NCBI RefSeq assembly: GCF_002243515.1
Contig: NZ_CP022657.1
Coordinates: 2,285,001 to 2,349,000, forward strand
Source: Tumebacillus algifaecis
Lineage (GTDB): Bacteria; Bacillota; Bacilli; Tumebacillales; Tumebacillaceae
Length of the DNA stretch: 64,000 bases
Direction: 5' to 3'
The notes under the pieces were generated by a model. The model made no database searches and was not told where the DNA came from. It saw nothing but the letters and a program-made list of their open reading frames with translations. The position numbers and the translations under genes were made by a program. Positions 23,916-31,963 of this stretch are shown in pieces. Numbering within the stretch: the stretch's first letter is position 1; every line of letters starts with the position of its first letter.

Positions 23916-25078
23916 CGAACTTGGGCGATCGTCTGCACAGTCTTGTACGTGCAGGTATCGAACAGGGCGTTTTTCCAGGTGCAGCAGTATCGGTCAGGAA
24001 AAAGGGCCAGTTGGTGCTAAACGATACGTTCGGCCATGCGGAGATCGTGCCAAAAGTGCGGGCGATGCGGGCTGGGATGACGTTCGACATCGCGTCATTG
24101 ACCAAAGTGATGGCGACGCTTCCGGCCGTGTTGCGCACAGTGCGCGCGGGAAAAGTATCGCTTGACCGTCCGATCGCCGATTATTTGCCAGAGTGGGGGG
24201 CGGAAGGGAGCAGACGCGCGGTCACACTGACCCATCTGCTCACCCACACTTCCGGTCTCCCCGCATGGCGGCCTTACTATGTCAGGTTGCACACAGCGGA
24301 AGAATATTGCCGTCAGATCTGTCGTGAGCCGCTCGAATATGAGCCATGCACACGCGTGGTTTACAGCGATCTCGGCATGCAACTTGCCGGGTTTCTCCTC
24401 GAGCGCATCTGGCAAAAGTCGCTGGTGGAGATTTGCAGCCAGTTGGTATTTGAGCCGCTCGAACTGTCAGCGACCGGATTCTACGCTCAGCACGATGTAC
24501 CTGTGCCATCCACTAGCAAAGAAAGTCAGATCGGGCCCATTTTTGTTGCGACTGAGGTTGGAAATGTTTTGGAGCATGGCATGTGCATGGAGTACGCAGA
24601 AAAATGTCGTACTGGCATGTTGCCCGAGGGAGCCTTTTTCATCACCGAACAAGATATAGCTGCGCTGGCTTGGCGAACTGCGACCAGCTATGGAACTGTG
24701 AACGACGGCAATTGTTACTACGGGCTACACGGGATCAGCGGACATGCAGGGCTGTTTTCTACGGTGGAGGATGTGGCTCGTTACTTGGCAATGTGGCGCG
24801 AGGGCGGTCAGGTCGGGGGCCAAACCTACTTGGATCGCGATCTCGTCAGCCTTGTCGTCAGCAATCGGACGAAGGGGCTCAACCTTGCACGGGGTCTCGG
24901 GTTTGAGATTGCGTACAAGTCGAACGCATTTGGACATACCGGATTTACCGGAACTTCGCTTTGGTATGATCCGGAGAGCGACACGGAGGCGGTTGTTCTT
25001 ACCAACCGTGTGCACCCGCAAGTCAAAGCGGGGATTGTAGATTGGCGACGCACGTTTCACAGCGTCGCGTTTGAGTGA
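23912..25078 (+). CDS. serine hydrolase of the beta-lactamase/class C PBP-like family
   Basis: A 388-residue beta-lactamase-fold hydrolase with no signal peptide. The nucleophile motif SxxK is in FDIASLTKVM, the second motif is YSD (Tyr of YxN) in TRVVYSDLGMQ, and the third, KTG-like, is HTG in AFGHTGFTGTSL. A related gene (ybbE/amlB) lies in the B. subtilis MurNAc salvage cluster, so its presence is conserved although its reaction is unknown. Cytoplasmic location suggests action on imported peptides or lactyl-peptide stems, such as a D-amino-acid amidase or esterase (inference). Several Cys residues (EEYCRQICREP) are uncommon for the family. Confidence 0.88.
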   Translation: MTNLGDRLHSLVRAGIEQGVFPGAAVSVRKKGQLVLNDTFGHAEIVPKVRAMRAGMTFDIASLTKVMATLPAVLRTVRAGKVSLDRPIADYLPEWGAEGSRRAVTLTHLLTHTSGLPAWRPYYVRLHTAEEYCRQICREPLEYEPCTRVVYSDLGMQLAGFLLERIWQKSLVEICSQLVFEPLELSATGFYAQHDVPVPSTSKESQIGPIFVATEVGNVLEHGMCMEYAEKCRTGMLPEGAFFITEQDIAALAWRTATSYGTVNDGNCYYGLHGISGHAGLFSTVEDVARYLAMWREGGQVGGQTYLDRDLVSLVVSNRTKGLNLARGLGFEIAYKSNAFGHTGFTGTSLWYDPESDTEAVVLTNRVHPQVKAGIVDWRRTFHSVAFE

Positions 25079-25100
25079 GTAGAAAGGAGCGTGGGGCAGA

Positions 25101-25862
25101 GTGAAACTTTTGGTCGAGCGAGATTATGATTCGATCAGCAAGCGAGCAGCCGCGTTGGTCGCTGAACAGATTGCCAACCGACCAGATCTCGTAGTAGGTC
25201 TGGCCACTGGGAGCACGCCGCTTGGCTTATACCGTTATCTGATCGAAGAGGTGCAACAGGGCCGACTCTCGCTGGCAGCTGTCAAAACGTTCAATCTTGA
25301 TGAATATCTCGGACTTGCTCCCGATCATCCGCAAAGCTATCGCAGCTTTATGGAGGAGAACCTGTTCTCCCAGATTGATGTCGTACCAGCCAATACTCAC
25401 ATCCCAAATGGTCAACCTGATGATATTGCGGAACACTGTGCCGCTTATGAACGGCTGATCGTTGAAACGGGAGGCATCGACATCCAAGTGCTCGGGATTG
25501 GGCGCAACGGTCATATCGGATTTAACGAACCGGGGGAGGCGTTTGGAAGACCGACCCACCTCGTCAAGTTGGCCGAAAGCACTCGCCAAGCGAACGCGCG
25601 GTTCTTCTCGCATTTGGGGGAAGTGCCGACACACGCGATTACGATGGGGCTAAAAAGCATTATGAACGCACGCCGCGTCCTTCTGCTAGCAGCAGGAGCG
25701 GACAAAAGCGAAGCCGTTTACCGCGCAGTTTGCGGTGATGTGAGTGAAGATCATCCTGCTTCGGTGCTGCAACTTCACCCCGACTGTATCTTTTTGCTGG
25801 ACGAAGCGGCGGCCGCTCTTCTTCCCGCCGAGCTCCGGCAAGACAAGGGGATGAGGTGGTGA
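25101..25862 (+). CDS. nagB: glucosamine-6-phosphate deaminase NagB
   Basis: A 253-residue deaminase/isomerase turning glucosamine-6-P into fructose-6-P and ammonia. Markers: GLATGSTPLGLYRYL (phosphate loop), FNLDEYLGL (catalytic Asp), and LGIGRNGHIGFNEPG (active-site His). The GTG start has AAAGGAGCG upstream. It overlaps nagA by 7 bases. It lacks the C-terminal allosteric extension of enteric NagB, as usual for Bacillota. Confidence 0.96.
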   Translation: MKLLVERDYDSISKRAAALVAEQIANRPDLVVGLATGSTPLGLYRYLIEEVQQGRLSLAAVKTFNLDEYLGLAPDHPQSYRSFMEENLFSQIDVVPANTHIPNGQPDDIAEHCAAYERLIVETGGIDIQVLGIGRNGHIGFNEPGEAFGRPTHLVKLAESTRQANARFFSHLGEVPTHAITMGLKSIMNARRVLLLAAGADKSEAVYRAVCGDVSEDHPASVLQLHPDCIFLLDEAAAALLPAELRQDKGMRW

Positions 25863-27013
25863 GCGACTTGATCGTACAAGGAAAATTGGTTTGCGATGAC
25901 GGGGTGCTGGAAAACGGGATTCTGATCTGCGAACAGGGAAAAATCGTCTATGCCGGTCCATCCCGCGGGGAAATTCCAGATGTTGTGTGCACTACAGGAT
26001 ATCTCGTACCCGGCTATGTGGACATTCACATCCACGGAGCGAATGGGTATGATGTGATGGACGGCACAGCAGATGCTTTGCGCGGCGTCGCCAAGTCGCT
26101 CGCTTCCTATGGGGTCACGTCGTTTTTGGCTACGACGCTGACCGCAAGCATCGACCAACTGGTGCTCGTGCTTGATGCATGCAAACGCTGCGCAGATGAC
26201 ACTTTTGATGGGGCCGAACTGCTCGGGGTCCATTTGGAAGGTCCGTGGATCAATAGCAAACACAAAGGTGCGCAAAATGCCGATCATGTCATCGGCCCGA
26301 CAATCGAGGATGCGAAAACGTTGCTTTCAGCAGGTGGCGGGCTCGTCAAACTGGTCACGATGGCTCCGGAAAACCAGCATGCTGACGCTGTGATCGCCTA
26401 TTTGAGCGAACAGGGTGTCAAAGCTTCGGTCGGTCATTCGGATGCCACCTATGAGCAAGTCAAAGCAGCGATTCCTCACGGTTTGTCGCATGTCACGCAC
26501 TGTTATAACGCGATGCGCGGCTTGCATCATCGCGAACCGGGCGTCGTCGGTGCGGCCATGTACCATGACGAACTGACCGCCGAATTGATCGCCGATGGCA
26601 TCCATGTTCATCCGGTGGCGATGAGCATCTTATACCGCTTGAAGCAAAGTGATCGACTTGTGCTCGTCTCCGATAGCATGCGTGCCGTCGGTATGGAAGA
26701 TGGCCGGTATGATCTTGGCGGTTTGAGCGTATACATGCAAAACGGGGAAGCTCGCTTAGCAGATGGCACGTTAGCAGGCAGCACGTTGACGCTGGAGAAA
26801 GCTGTGCAAAACATGGTCACACTCTGCGGCGTCCCATTGGCTGAAGCGGTCAAAATGGCCTCTGCAACTCCGGCTCGCGTGATCGGAGCGGGGGAGAATA
26901 AAGGCCGATTACAGGCCGGATATGATGCAGACTTCCTGTATCTTGATGAAGAACTACGCGTTGTCACGACCTATCGAGCGGGACAAAACATTTACGAACG
27001 ACACTCCGGTTGA
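25856..27013 (+). CDS. nagA: N-acetylglucosamine-6-phosphate deacetylase NagA
   Basis: A 385-residue amidohydrolase that deacetylates GlcNAc-6-P to glucosamine-6-P. Metal and active-site motifs: GYVDIHIHGANGYDVMDG, LLGVHLEGPWIN, SVGHSDATYEQ, VTHCYNAMRGLHHREPG and LVSDSMRAVGM (the catalytic Asp). The start is either GTG 25856 or GTG 25859 inside the end of nagB. It is the last gene of the operon; its stop codon lies within the terminator stem-loop. Together with NagB it closes the route from wall sugars to glycolysis. Confidence 0.96.
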   Translation: MVSDLIVQGKLVCDDGVLENGILICEQGKIVYAGPSRGEIPDVVCTTGYLVPGYVDIHIHGANGYDVMDGTADALRGVAKSLASYGVTSFLATTLTASIDQLVLVLDACKRCADDTFDGAELLGVHLEGPWINSKHKGAQNADHVIGPTIEDAKTLLSAGGGLVKLVTMAPENQHADAVIAYLSEQGVKASVGHSDATYEQVKAAIPHGLSHVTHCYNAMRGLHHREPGVVGAAMYHDELTAELIADGIHVHPVAMSILYRLKQSDRLVLVSDSMRAVGMEDGRYDLGGLSVYMQNGEARLADGTLAGSTLTLEKAVQNMVTLCGVPLAEAVKMASATPARVIGAGENKGRLQAGYDADFLYLDEELRVVTTYRAGQNIYERHSG

Positions 27014-27030
27014 GCGGGGTGTCGTTTTTA
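26997..27030 (+). terminator. Rho-independent terminator of the amino-sugar operon
   Basis: Stem AACGACAC / GTGTCGTT, extendable by CTCC/GGGG, enclosing the nagA stop codon and followed by a T run. Confidence 0.85.
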
Positions 27031-27221
27031 ATTTCCATAACATGTTTTATGTCATCAAGGCGAGCGCCTGCATAGGATAGCTCGAAAGAGTGAAATGTGT
27101 GATCGATTCCTTTTGCAGCCAGATGAAGGGTGGTATGGATAATGTGCGGCGGAGCGTCAGCCTAGAGCTCGACATTGTGCGCCAACACAAGTTGGCAGTC
27201 GGCCAACTCTGGCTCTTGGGG

Positions 27222-27255
27222 GAGGAATCGCCAGCGAAGTGGCGTGTATAACGGA
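27222..27255 (+). repeat. copy 1 of a ~33-base repeat flanking the LysM-GH18 gene
   Basis: GAGGAATC...CAG-GAAGTGGCGTGTAT-ACGGA occurs here and again at 28786-28817, identical apart from a 2-base gap and two substitutions. It lies in the 283-base gap after nagA, which otherwise shows only GCCA/TGGC and GTTGGC/GCCAAC mini-hairpins and the ribosome site of the next gene. The read-through peptide here (EESPAKWRV, then stop) hints at a remnant of a coding or mobile element, unidentified. Confidence 0.5.
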
Positions 27256-27296
27256 AAATATGGGCTCCAATCAGTTAAGAAAATGGAGGTGGGCAT

Positions 27297-28496
27297 GTGT
27301 CCCAGACGCAGTTAACGTATGTGATCATTCAAGCGGGCGAAACCTTGGAATCGATTGCAAACCGTTATGACACGACCGCCTGGACGATTGCCCGTCTGAA
27401 TCGCATATCAAAAGAAGCGGTGCTCACGCCCGGCTCACTGCTGCATGTACCGAAAGCGCCACCGAAACGAGAACCGAAGCAAAAGCTGATTCGACCGCGG
27501 CGTCCACGCTACGCATTCGCGGTACACACCGGTCGAGAAGGTGTATATCCGGGAAGTGAGAAGACTTTAGAAAAAGTGGGGCAGGACGGCCTGACTGGGA
27601 TTTTTCCGATCTGGTTTCAACCCGCTCCGCTCGAACCGTGGGATATACAGTCTTTTGTCACCCCCGATGTGGTCGAAGCGACAGTTGCTTCTGCTCACCA
27701 GCGCAATGTGCGAGTCTTTGCGATACTCACCAATTCCTATTACCAAGGTACCGTATCCAGCAAAGAAGTCGCACATCAGGTGATGGCGTATCACCCGGAC
27801 CGTTTTTTGAGCAAAGTGTTGGACACGTATAGCAAATTTGGGCTGGATGGCCTATTGCTCGATTGGTTTGACCTCTATGAAGATGATCAAGATCACTTTC
27901 GCACTTTCTTGGCCAAACTGGCCGACATGTGTCAGGAATATAGATTGAAATTGGTGGTCAACGTACCGCTTTTCCCAGATCATGAGGGTGTACCTAGCGC
28001 TCCGCTCGACTTGGCGAGCGTTGGCCGACTGGCCGACTTGGTCTGTCTAATCCTCAATACTGAACATCGCATGCACACCCAGGCCGGTCCGCTGTCCTCG
28101 ATTGGCTGGACGGAAATGGGTAGCCTATTTGCCTTGGAAAATGGTGTCCCGCCGCACAAACTATTGCTCGGCGTCGCAGGATATGCTTATGACTGGAAAG
28201 GACGAAACGAGGTGCCAGAATACCTTTCCTTTGAAGGAGCGATGAATAGAGCACGTCAATACAGAACGAGTGTGCAATTTGATGCCAAGAGCCAAACTCC
28301 GACCTGTCGCTATACGGACAGCAGTGGAGCCGAACATCAAATCTGGTTCGAAAACACCTCCAGCATGTCGCAAAAAATCAAGTTGATCGATCGCTTGGGG
28401 CTGGCAGGAATTACGATGTGGCGACTCGGTGTGGAAGATCCGGGACTGTGGACCCTACTGCGGTCACGCTGGAACGAAGTCAAAAAAATGAAATAG
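27297..28496 (+). CDS. LysM-GH18 protein (YaaH/SleL-like) with altered catalytic motif
   Basis: A 399-residue protein from GTG 27297 (AATGGAGGTGGG upstream). Residues ~7-51 form one LysM domain (TYVIIQAGETLESIANRYDTT). After a basic linker (RPRRPR) a GH18 barrel runs from ~75 to 395 and ends GITMWRLGVEDPGLWTLL, as in spore cortex-lytic SleL/YaaH. There is no signal peptide, as in other spore-coat members. The chitinase motif DGxDxDxE reads D184-G-L-L-L-D189-W-F191, so the catalytic Glu position is Phe and one Asp is Leu. The protein may bind glycan without cutting it. It likely sits in the spore or spore coat (inference). Confidence 0.87.
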   Translation: MSQTQLTYVIIQAGETLESIANRYDTTAWTIARLNRISKEAVLTPGSLLHVPKAPPKREPKQKLIRPRRPRYAFAVHTGREGVYPGSEKTLEKVGQDGLTGIFPIWFQPAPLEPWDIQSFVTPDVVEATVASAHQRNVRVFAILTNSYYQGTVSSKEVAHQVMAYHPDRFLSKVLDTYSKFGLDGLLLDWFDLYEDDQDHFRTFLAKLADMCQEYRLKLVVNVPLFPDHEGVPSAPLDLASVGRLADLVCLILNTEHRMHTQAGPLSSIGWTEMGSLFALENGVPPHKLLLGVAGYAYDWKGRNEVPEYLSFEGAMNRARQYRTSVQFDAKSQTPTCRYTDSSGAEHQIWFENTSSMSQKIKLIDRLGLAGITMWRLGVEDPGLWTLLRSRWNEVKKMK

Positions 28497-28521
28497 GGCG
28501 CATTGGCTCTGTGCTCGAATC

Positions 28522-28585
28522 GCACCGCTTATCGTGATCTAGGCAACCCTCGGGTATCCGAAATCCAATCTCGGCGGTGCTTTTT
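28522..28585 (+). terminator. probable terminator after the LysM-GH18 gene
   Basis: GCACCGC (28522-28528) pairs with GCGGTGC (28574-28580), which is followed by five T residues; the long interior contains a second small stem (ACCC/GGGT). Confidence 0.6.
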
Positions 28586-28894
28586 CATGTTCAAAGGAAA
28601 TCAGTGGAGGGGTGGACCGAGCGATTCGAACCGGAGCAACAAGGTGATCGCATACGATGATGCCGAATGACGAGGAAAAAAAGCAAAGTGGGGTCGTTCG
28701 TTATCTAGCAGAGGGAAGCAGGCGTGTTGCTAATACAAAAAGCCGAGGTCTCGAGACGACAGACCTCAGCTTGCTCTTCACTTCAGAGGAATCCAGGGAA
28801 GTGGCGTGTATGACGGAGACTAGGATAGTTCAAAAAAGTGAAGTGTTGAGTATTCATGATTGAAACCTAGTGGACATAATATAATTATAGACTA
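28586..28894 (+). other. gene-free stretch between LysM-GH18 gene and integrase
   Basis: This region holds copy 2 of the flanking repeat and a 7-bp hairpin (GAGGTCT / AGACCTC, near 28745-28773) without a T run. A 68-codon frame (28657-28863) has a passable ribosome site (AAGGTGAT) but its low-complexity, charged product resembles nothing I know. No RNA gene was recognised. Confidence 0.4.
28786..28817 (+). repeat. copy 2 of the ~33-base repeat
   Basis: Direct repeat of 27222-27255 with the same orientation: GAGGAATC, CAGGGAAGTGGCGTGTAT and ACGGA are shared. The two copies bracket the LysM-GH18 gene at a distance of about 1.5 kb. Confidence 0.5.
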
Positions 28895-29857
28895 CTAAAT
28901 TGATACTTGATTAATGTAGGCACCAGCGCTTTCCGAAAGTTCGCGAATATCATGGAGATAGCGTTCGGTCGTGCGTAAGCTCTCGTGTCCCATTTGACGC
29001 TGTACCTGCAAGAGCGGTGCTTCCGCCTCCAAAGAAAAAGTCGCACAAGTGTGACGCAAAATGTGCGGCGAGATGCGGCGGGAGAGTCCGGCTGCATCGG
29101 ACAGGCGGTACATCATGTCGCGAATGCCGTTCTGACGGTAGCGTGTGAGACGGCGCGTAAAGATGAGCGGAGTCTTATCGCGATGATCGAGCTCTGGATT
29201 GAGCCCATTTTTGATACGGAACTCCTGTAAGAGTGCCCAAACATCAGGGCGAATCAGCACGGGGCGGTCTTTATCACCTTTCCCGCGCACCATCCAACCG
29301 ATGTTGCCACGCATATCTTCATAGAGGTCGCCCCAATTGCCTTGGCACAATTCTTCGACACGAACTCCGGTCGTGATCAGCAAAACGACCATCAGATAGG
29401 CCCGGTCGAGGCGCCTGGCCGTCTCTAATAATTTTTGAGCTTCGGAAACGGAAAGCGAACGTTTATGGGTAGCGCGGATCGGAACGCGTGGGGCCGCGAT
29501 CAGCACAGAAGGATTTCTGACCATGTATCCAAGTCGGTGAGCGAAGAGAAAAAGGGAACGCATCACGTTGATCATTCTCTGCTGCGTTGCGGACGCATAG
29601 TGTTGCAGGCTATAGCAATATTCAACCAATTGCACATAGGTCACTTGGGCGAGGGGAGTGCCATCGATAAATTTTAGAAAAGCCTCCAGGTCATGATGAT
29701 AAGCTTTTCGTGTCATCTTCGACCATTGTTTAGGACGGGGACGATTCAGGAAGAGGGTAATCAAATGTTCATCGTGCAAGATCCCCATCTCCTGTGCCAT
29801 GCTAGGAACCTGCGCACCGATCACAGTAGGCAGATTGCGCGTATCATCATTCATCAT
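28895..29857 (-). CDS. tyrosine recombinase/integrase (XerC/D-like)
   Basis: A 320-residue site-specific recombinase. An N-terminal SAM-like core-binding domain (~30-115, ending FAHRLGYMVRNPS) precedes the catalytic domain. The full set of residues is present: Arg in TTGVRVEELCQ, Lys in RGKGDKDRPV, HxxR in HILRHTCATF, His in MGHESLRTTE and the Tyr nucleophile in RYLHD. The start is taken at the ATG after AAAGGA (minus strand); a longer ATG at 29863 is possible. It is larger than chromosomal XerC/D and carries an unusual acidic N-terminus. It stands alone between salvage genes and murC, with no phage genes or obvious att duplication, so it may be a domesticated or orphan integrase. Confidence 0.92.
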   Translation of the reverse strand: MMNDDTRNLPTVIGAQVPSMAQEMGILHDEHLITLFLNRPRPKQWSKMTRKAYHHDLEAFLKFIDGTPLAQVTYVQLVEYCYSLQHYASATQQRMINVMRSLFLFAHRLGYMVRNPSVLIAAPRVPIRATHKRSLSVSEAQKLLETARRLDRAYLMVVLLITTGVRVEELCQGNWGDLYEDMRGNIGWMVRGKGDKDRPVLIRPDVWALLQEFRIKNGLNPELDHRDKTPLIFTRRLTRYRQNGIRDMMYRLSDAAGLSRRISPHILRHTCATFSLEAEAPLLQVQRQMGHESLRTTERYLHDIRELSESAGAYINQVSI

Positions 29858-29892
29858 TACCATTCCTTTCTATGTCAAATCTCTATGTTCTT

Positions 29893-29921
29893 ATTATAGC
29901 GATAACAGGTTATTATCGCCA
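29893..29921 (-). promoter_or_regulatory. integrase promoter with inverted-repeat operator
   Basis: On the minus strand a consensus TATAAT (29893-29898) lies about 36 bases before the integrase start, with a weak -35 (TGGCGA, 29916-29921) 17 bases further up. Between them is a perfect inverted repeat GCGATAA-7-TTATCGC (29899-29919), positioned to act as a repressor site. Confidence 0.55.
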
Positions 29922-30120
29922 TACTCTATAGAAATATTGTTTTTCAAGACCAATCCTGCACTAAAAGTGGATTCGATTTGCATTGGTTTACATAAATCAT
30001 CTAACTCTATGAAAAAACATCCCTTCTATTTCCCTCTGTAAGCCTCTTATTTTACGAGTTAGTATCCTAGGTACCCTCAAGCCTAAAGCCCCATAGGGAG
30101 CGGATTTGGGGGGATAAACA
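29922..30120. other. gene-free stretch between integrase promoter and murC terminator
   Basis: An AT-rich half (29922-30060) and a GC-richer end. I see no frame with a ribosome site and no convincing hairpin; an attachment site for the recombinase could be here but nothing marks it. Confidence 0.3.
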
Positions 30121-30148
30121 AAAAGGCCGCCCAAAGAGGCGGCCTTTT
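30121..30148 (-). terminator. Rho-independent terminator of murC
   Basis: Stem AAAAGGCCGCC / GGCGGCCTTTT with a 6-base loop; T runs on both strands, so it can also stop transcription from the left. Confidence 0.88.
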
Positions 30149-30154
30149 CTTCAT

Positions 30155-31525
30155 TTATTCCGATTTTGATTCCAAAAGCAGGGAAAGTGAGTCTTCTCCG
30201 ATCCCTCGGACGTTTCCCGCCCCCATCGTCAGCACGATGCCTTGCTGATCCTTCGCATACTGGCGCAAATAGTGACTGCCCTGTTGAAAGTCCTCGACGA
30301 AGGTCACCGTCTTGCCGCGTTCGCGAATCGCATCGGCCAACTGTTCGGACAGCTGATCTCCGGGGTCCGCTTCGCGGGCCGAAGAGAAAAGTTTGACGAG
30401 GAGGACCTCATCAGACAGCGTCAACGAGTCGGCAAACTCTTGCAGAAATTTTTTTGTCCGTGAATAGGTGTGCGGTTGAAAGACGGTGATCAGACGATCT
30501 TCGGGGAATGAGTTCTTCACCGCGCGCAGCGTGGTTTGTATTTCGCTTGGATGGTGTGCATAATCATCGTAAAAGTCCATCTGACCTAGCCGACCGAGAT
30601 AGTCAAAGCGACGGTAAACACCTTGAAAGTCTTGCAACGATGCCCGCACCATTTCAAAAGGAATATTCAGATGCCGGGCGAGTGCGATCGTTGCCAGAGC
30701 ATTCAGTACATTGTGTTGCCCAAGTGAGCGGAACTGCACCGTTCCCAGTGGTACGCTCTTTTCCCACACATCAAAGCGTAGTACACCCCGCGTTTCTTGA
30801 ATGTTGGTCGCGTAAATGTCATTGCTCGGATGAAGGCCAAAATAGACCACTTTCGCATGGGTCGTCAGCATCCGGCAGCGCCGATCATCCCCACAGGCGA
30901 TCAACAGCCCATCGAACGGCAATTTGTCGGCCAACTGTTGAAACGCTTGGTGTACATCGTCGTGATCTTTGAAATAGTCGGGATGATCGAAGTCAATGTT
31001 GTTGACAATCAAAATTTGCGGCGAGTAGTTGAGAAAATTACGCTTGTATTCACATGCTTCCGCGATGAGCATTCCTGCGCCATAACGCGCATTGCTACCG
31101 ATGTTATAGTTTTTGCTACCGATCACCACCATCGGGTCCATCTCATTGTGGGTGAGCAGCGCGCCGATCATCGAAGTTGTCGTCGTCTTGCCGTGCGTAC
31201 CGGAAATTAATACGGCAGGCCGTTCCATCGTGATCCGACCGAGCATTTCTGGATAGGTGAAAACGGGAATTCCGAGCTCCAGCGCCCGTTTGATTTCGAC
31301 ATGCTCATGATTGTATGCAGAAGAGTGAACGACCACGTCCGCGTGTTCAACTTTTTCAGGAGACGGTAAGCCGATATATGTGATTCCCGCTTTCGAGAGC
31401 AGTTCGTCCGTAAAAAACACTTCCTGACTGTCCGATCCGGACACCTCATATCCCATCCGAGCGTACAACTGCGCCAATGCGCTCATTCCAGTCCCTTTAA
31501 TGCCTACAAAATGAATTTTTTTCAT
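30155..31525 (-). CDS. murC: UDP-N-acetylmuramate--L-alanine ligase MurC
   Basis: A 456-residue Mur ligase adding L-Ala to UDP-MurNAc in peptidoglycan precursor synthesis. Motifs: HFVGIKGTGMSALAQL (UDP binding), LISGTHGKTTTTSMIG (P-loop), EACEYKRNFLNYSP and NNIDFDHPDYFKDHDDV (metal/substrate), and YDDYAHHPSEIQTTLRA at the C-domain hinge. The IDFDHPDYF form is typical of Bacillus MurC and speaks against Mpl. The minus-strand leader has AAAGGGTGC as ribosome site. The gene is monocistronic here, with its own terminator. Confidence 0.94.
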   Translation of the reverse strand: MKKIHFVGIKGTGMSALAQLYARMGYEVSGSDSQEVFFTDELLSKAGITYIGLPSPEKVEHADVVVHSSAYNHEHVEIKRALELGIPVFTYPEMLGRITMERPAVLISGTHGKTTTTSMIGALLTHNEMDPMVVIGSKNYNIGSNARYGAGMLIAEACEYKRNFLNYSPQILIVNNIDFDHPDYFKDHDDVHQAFQQLADKLPFDGLLIACGDDRRCRMLTTHAKVVYFGLHPSNDIYATNIQETRGVLRFDVWEKSVPLGTVQFRSLGQHNVLNALATIALARHLNIPFEMVRASLQDFQGVYRRFDYLGRLGQMDFYDDYAHHPSEIQTTLRAVKNSFPEDRLITVFQPHTYSRTKKFLQEFADSLTLSDEVLLVKLFSSAREADPGDQLSEQLADAIRERGKTVTFVEDFQQGSHYLRQYAKDQQGIVLTMGAGNVRGIGEDSLSLLLESKSE

Positions 31526-31635
31526 CGCTTTGCACCCTTTCTTCTAAAGGAGCGAGCTCCTGCGAATGGTGAGATGGGGGAGTGGTCTTACATAGTACGC
31601 ACAACGCCCAAACGATGTGCCTTTGGCGTCAGAAG

Positions 31636-31893
31636 TCACTCCTGATCAGGTGTGGCGTGGCGACCAAGGGGTGGATGCAACACCGCTTCGACAAAAGTGC
31701 GGCGCTCCGTTTCGGAGTTGATTAATTTGCGTATGTAATCGGCACTGCTCATATTGAGCCGCACATTATAATTTCGTTCATACAAGTTCTTAAAATGGGG
31801 GTCGTTCATCAGTTCTTGCCACCAAGTCGTTTCATAAAGATCTTCTGCCGCATCTCGGTGCTCTCTCGCTTCGTACCAAAAACCCATACCCAT
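31636..31893 (-). CDS. hypothetical protein (85 aa)
   Basis: The start at 31893 has AGGAGGGC about 8 bases upstream on the minus strand; an in-frame upstream ATG (31944) lacks a site. The product begins MGMGFWYEAREHRDAAEDLY and has WWQELMNDPHFKNLYERNYNV and SADYIRKLINSETERRTFVE, a soluble, mainly helical protein with several Trp/Tyr. I do not recognise the family. It lies 110 bases upstream of murC on the same strand. Confidence 0.65.
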   Translation of the reverse strand: MGMGFWYEAREHRDAAEDLYETTWWQELMNDPHFKNLYERNYNVRLNMSSADYIRKLINSETERRTFVEAVLHPPLGRHATPDQE

Positions 31894-31963
31894 AAATAAA
31901 GGCCCTCCTTTTCTTGGTACTATTCCCAAGATCGAGGAGGGCAAACCGTTAAACGGTCGTTTT

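Noticed and set aside
27031-27296. Riboswitch or T-box in the leader of the LysM-GH18 gene
   Set aside because: I found none of the conserved cores known to me (T-box AGGGTGGNACCGCG, c-di-GMP, c-di-AMP or SAM motifs).
28623-28632. GATTCGAACC, looking like a tRNA T-loop on the minus strand
   Set aside because: The flanking bases do not form a T-stem (only the first pair matches) and no acceptor or anticodon arm can be built around it.
28745-28773. GAGGTCT/AGACCTC hairpin as a terminator
   Set aside because: There is no T run on either strand after the stem.
28657-28863. 68-codon frame with AAGGTGAT upstream as a gene
   Set aside because: The product is charged and low in complexity with no recognised pattern, and the frame overlaps the repeat copy; support is too weak for a CDS entry.
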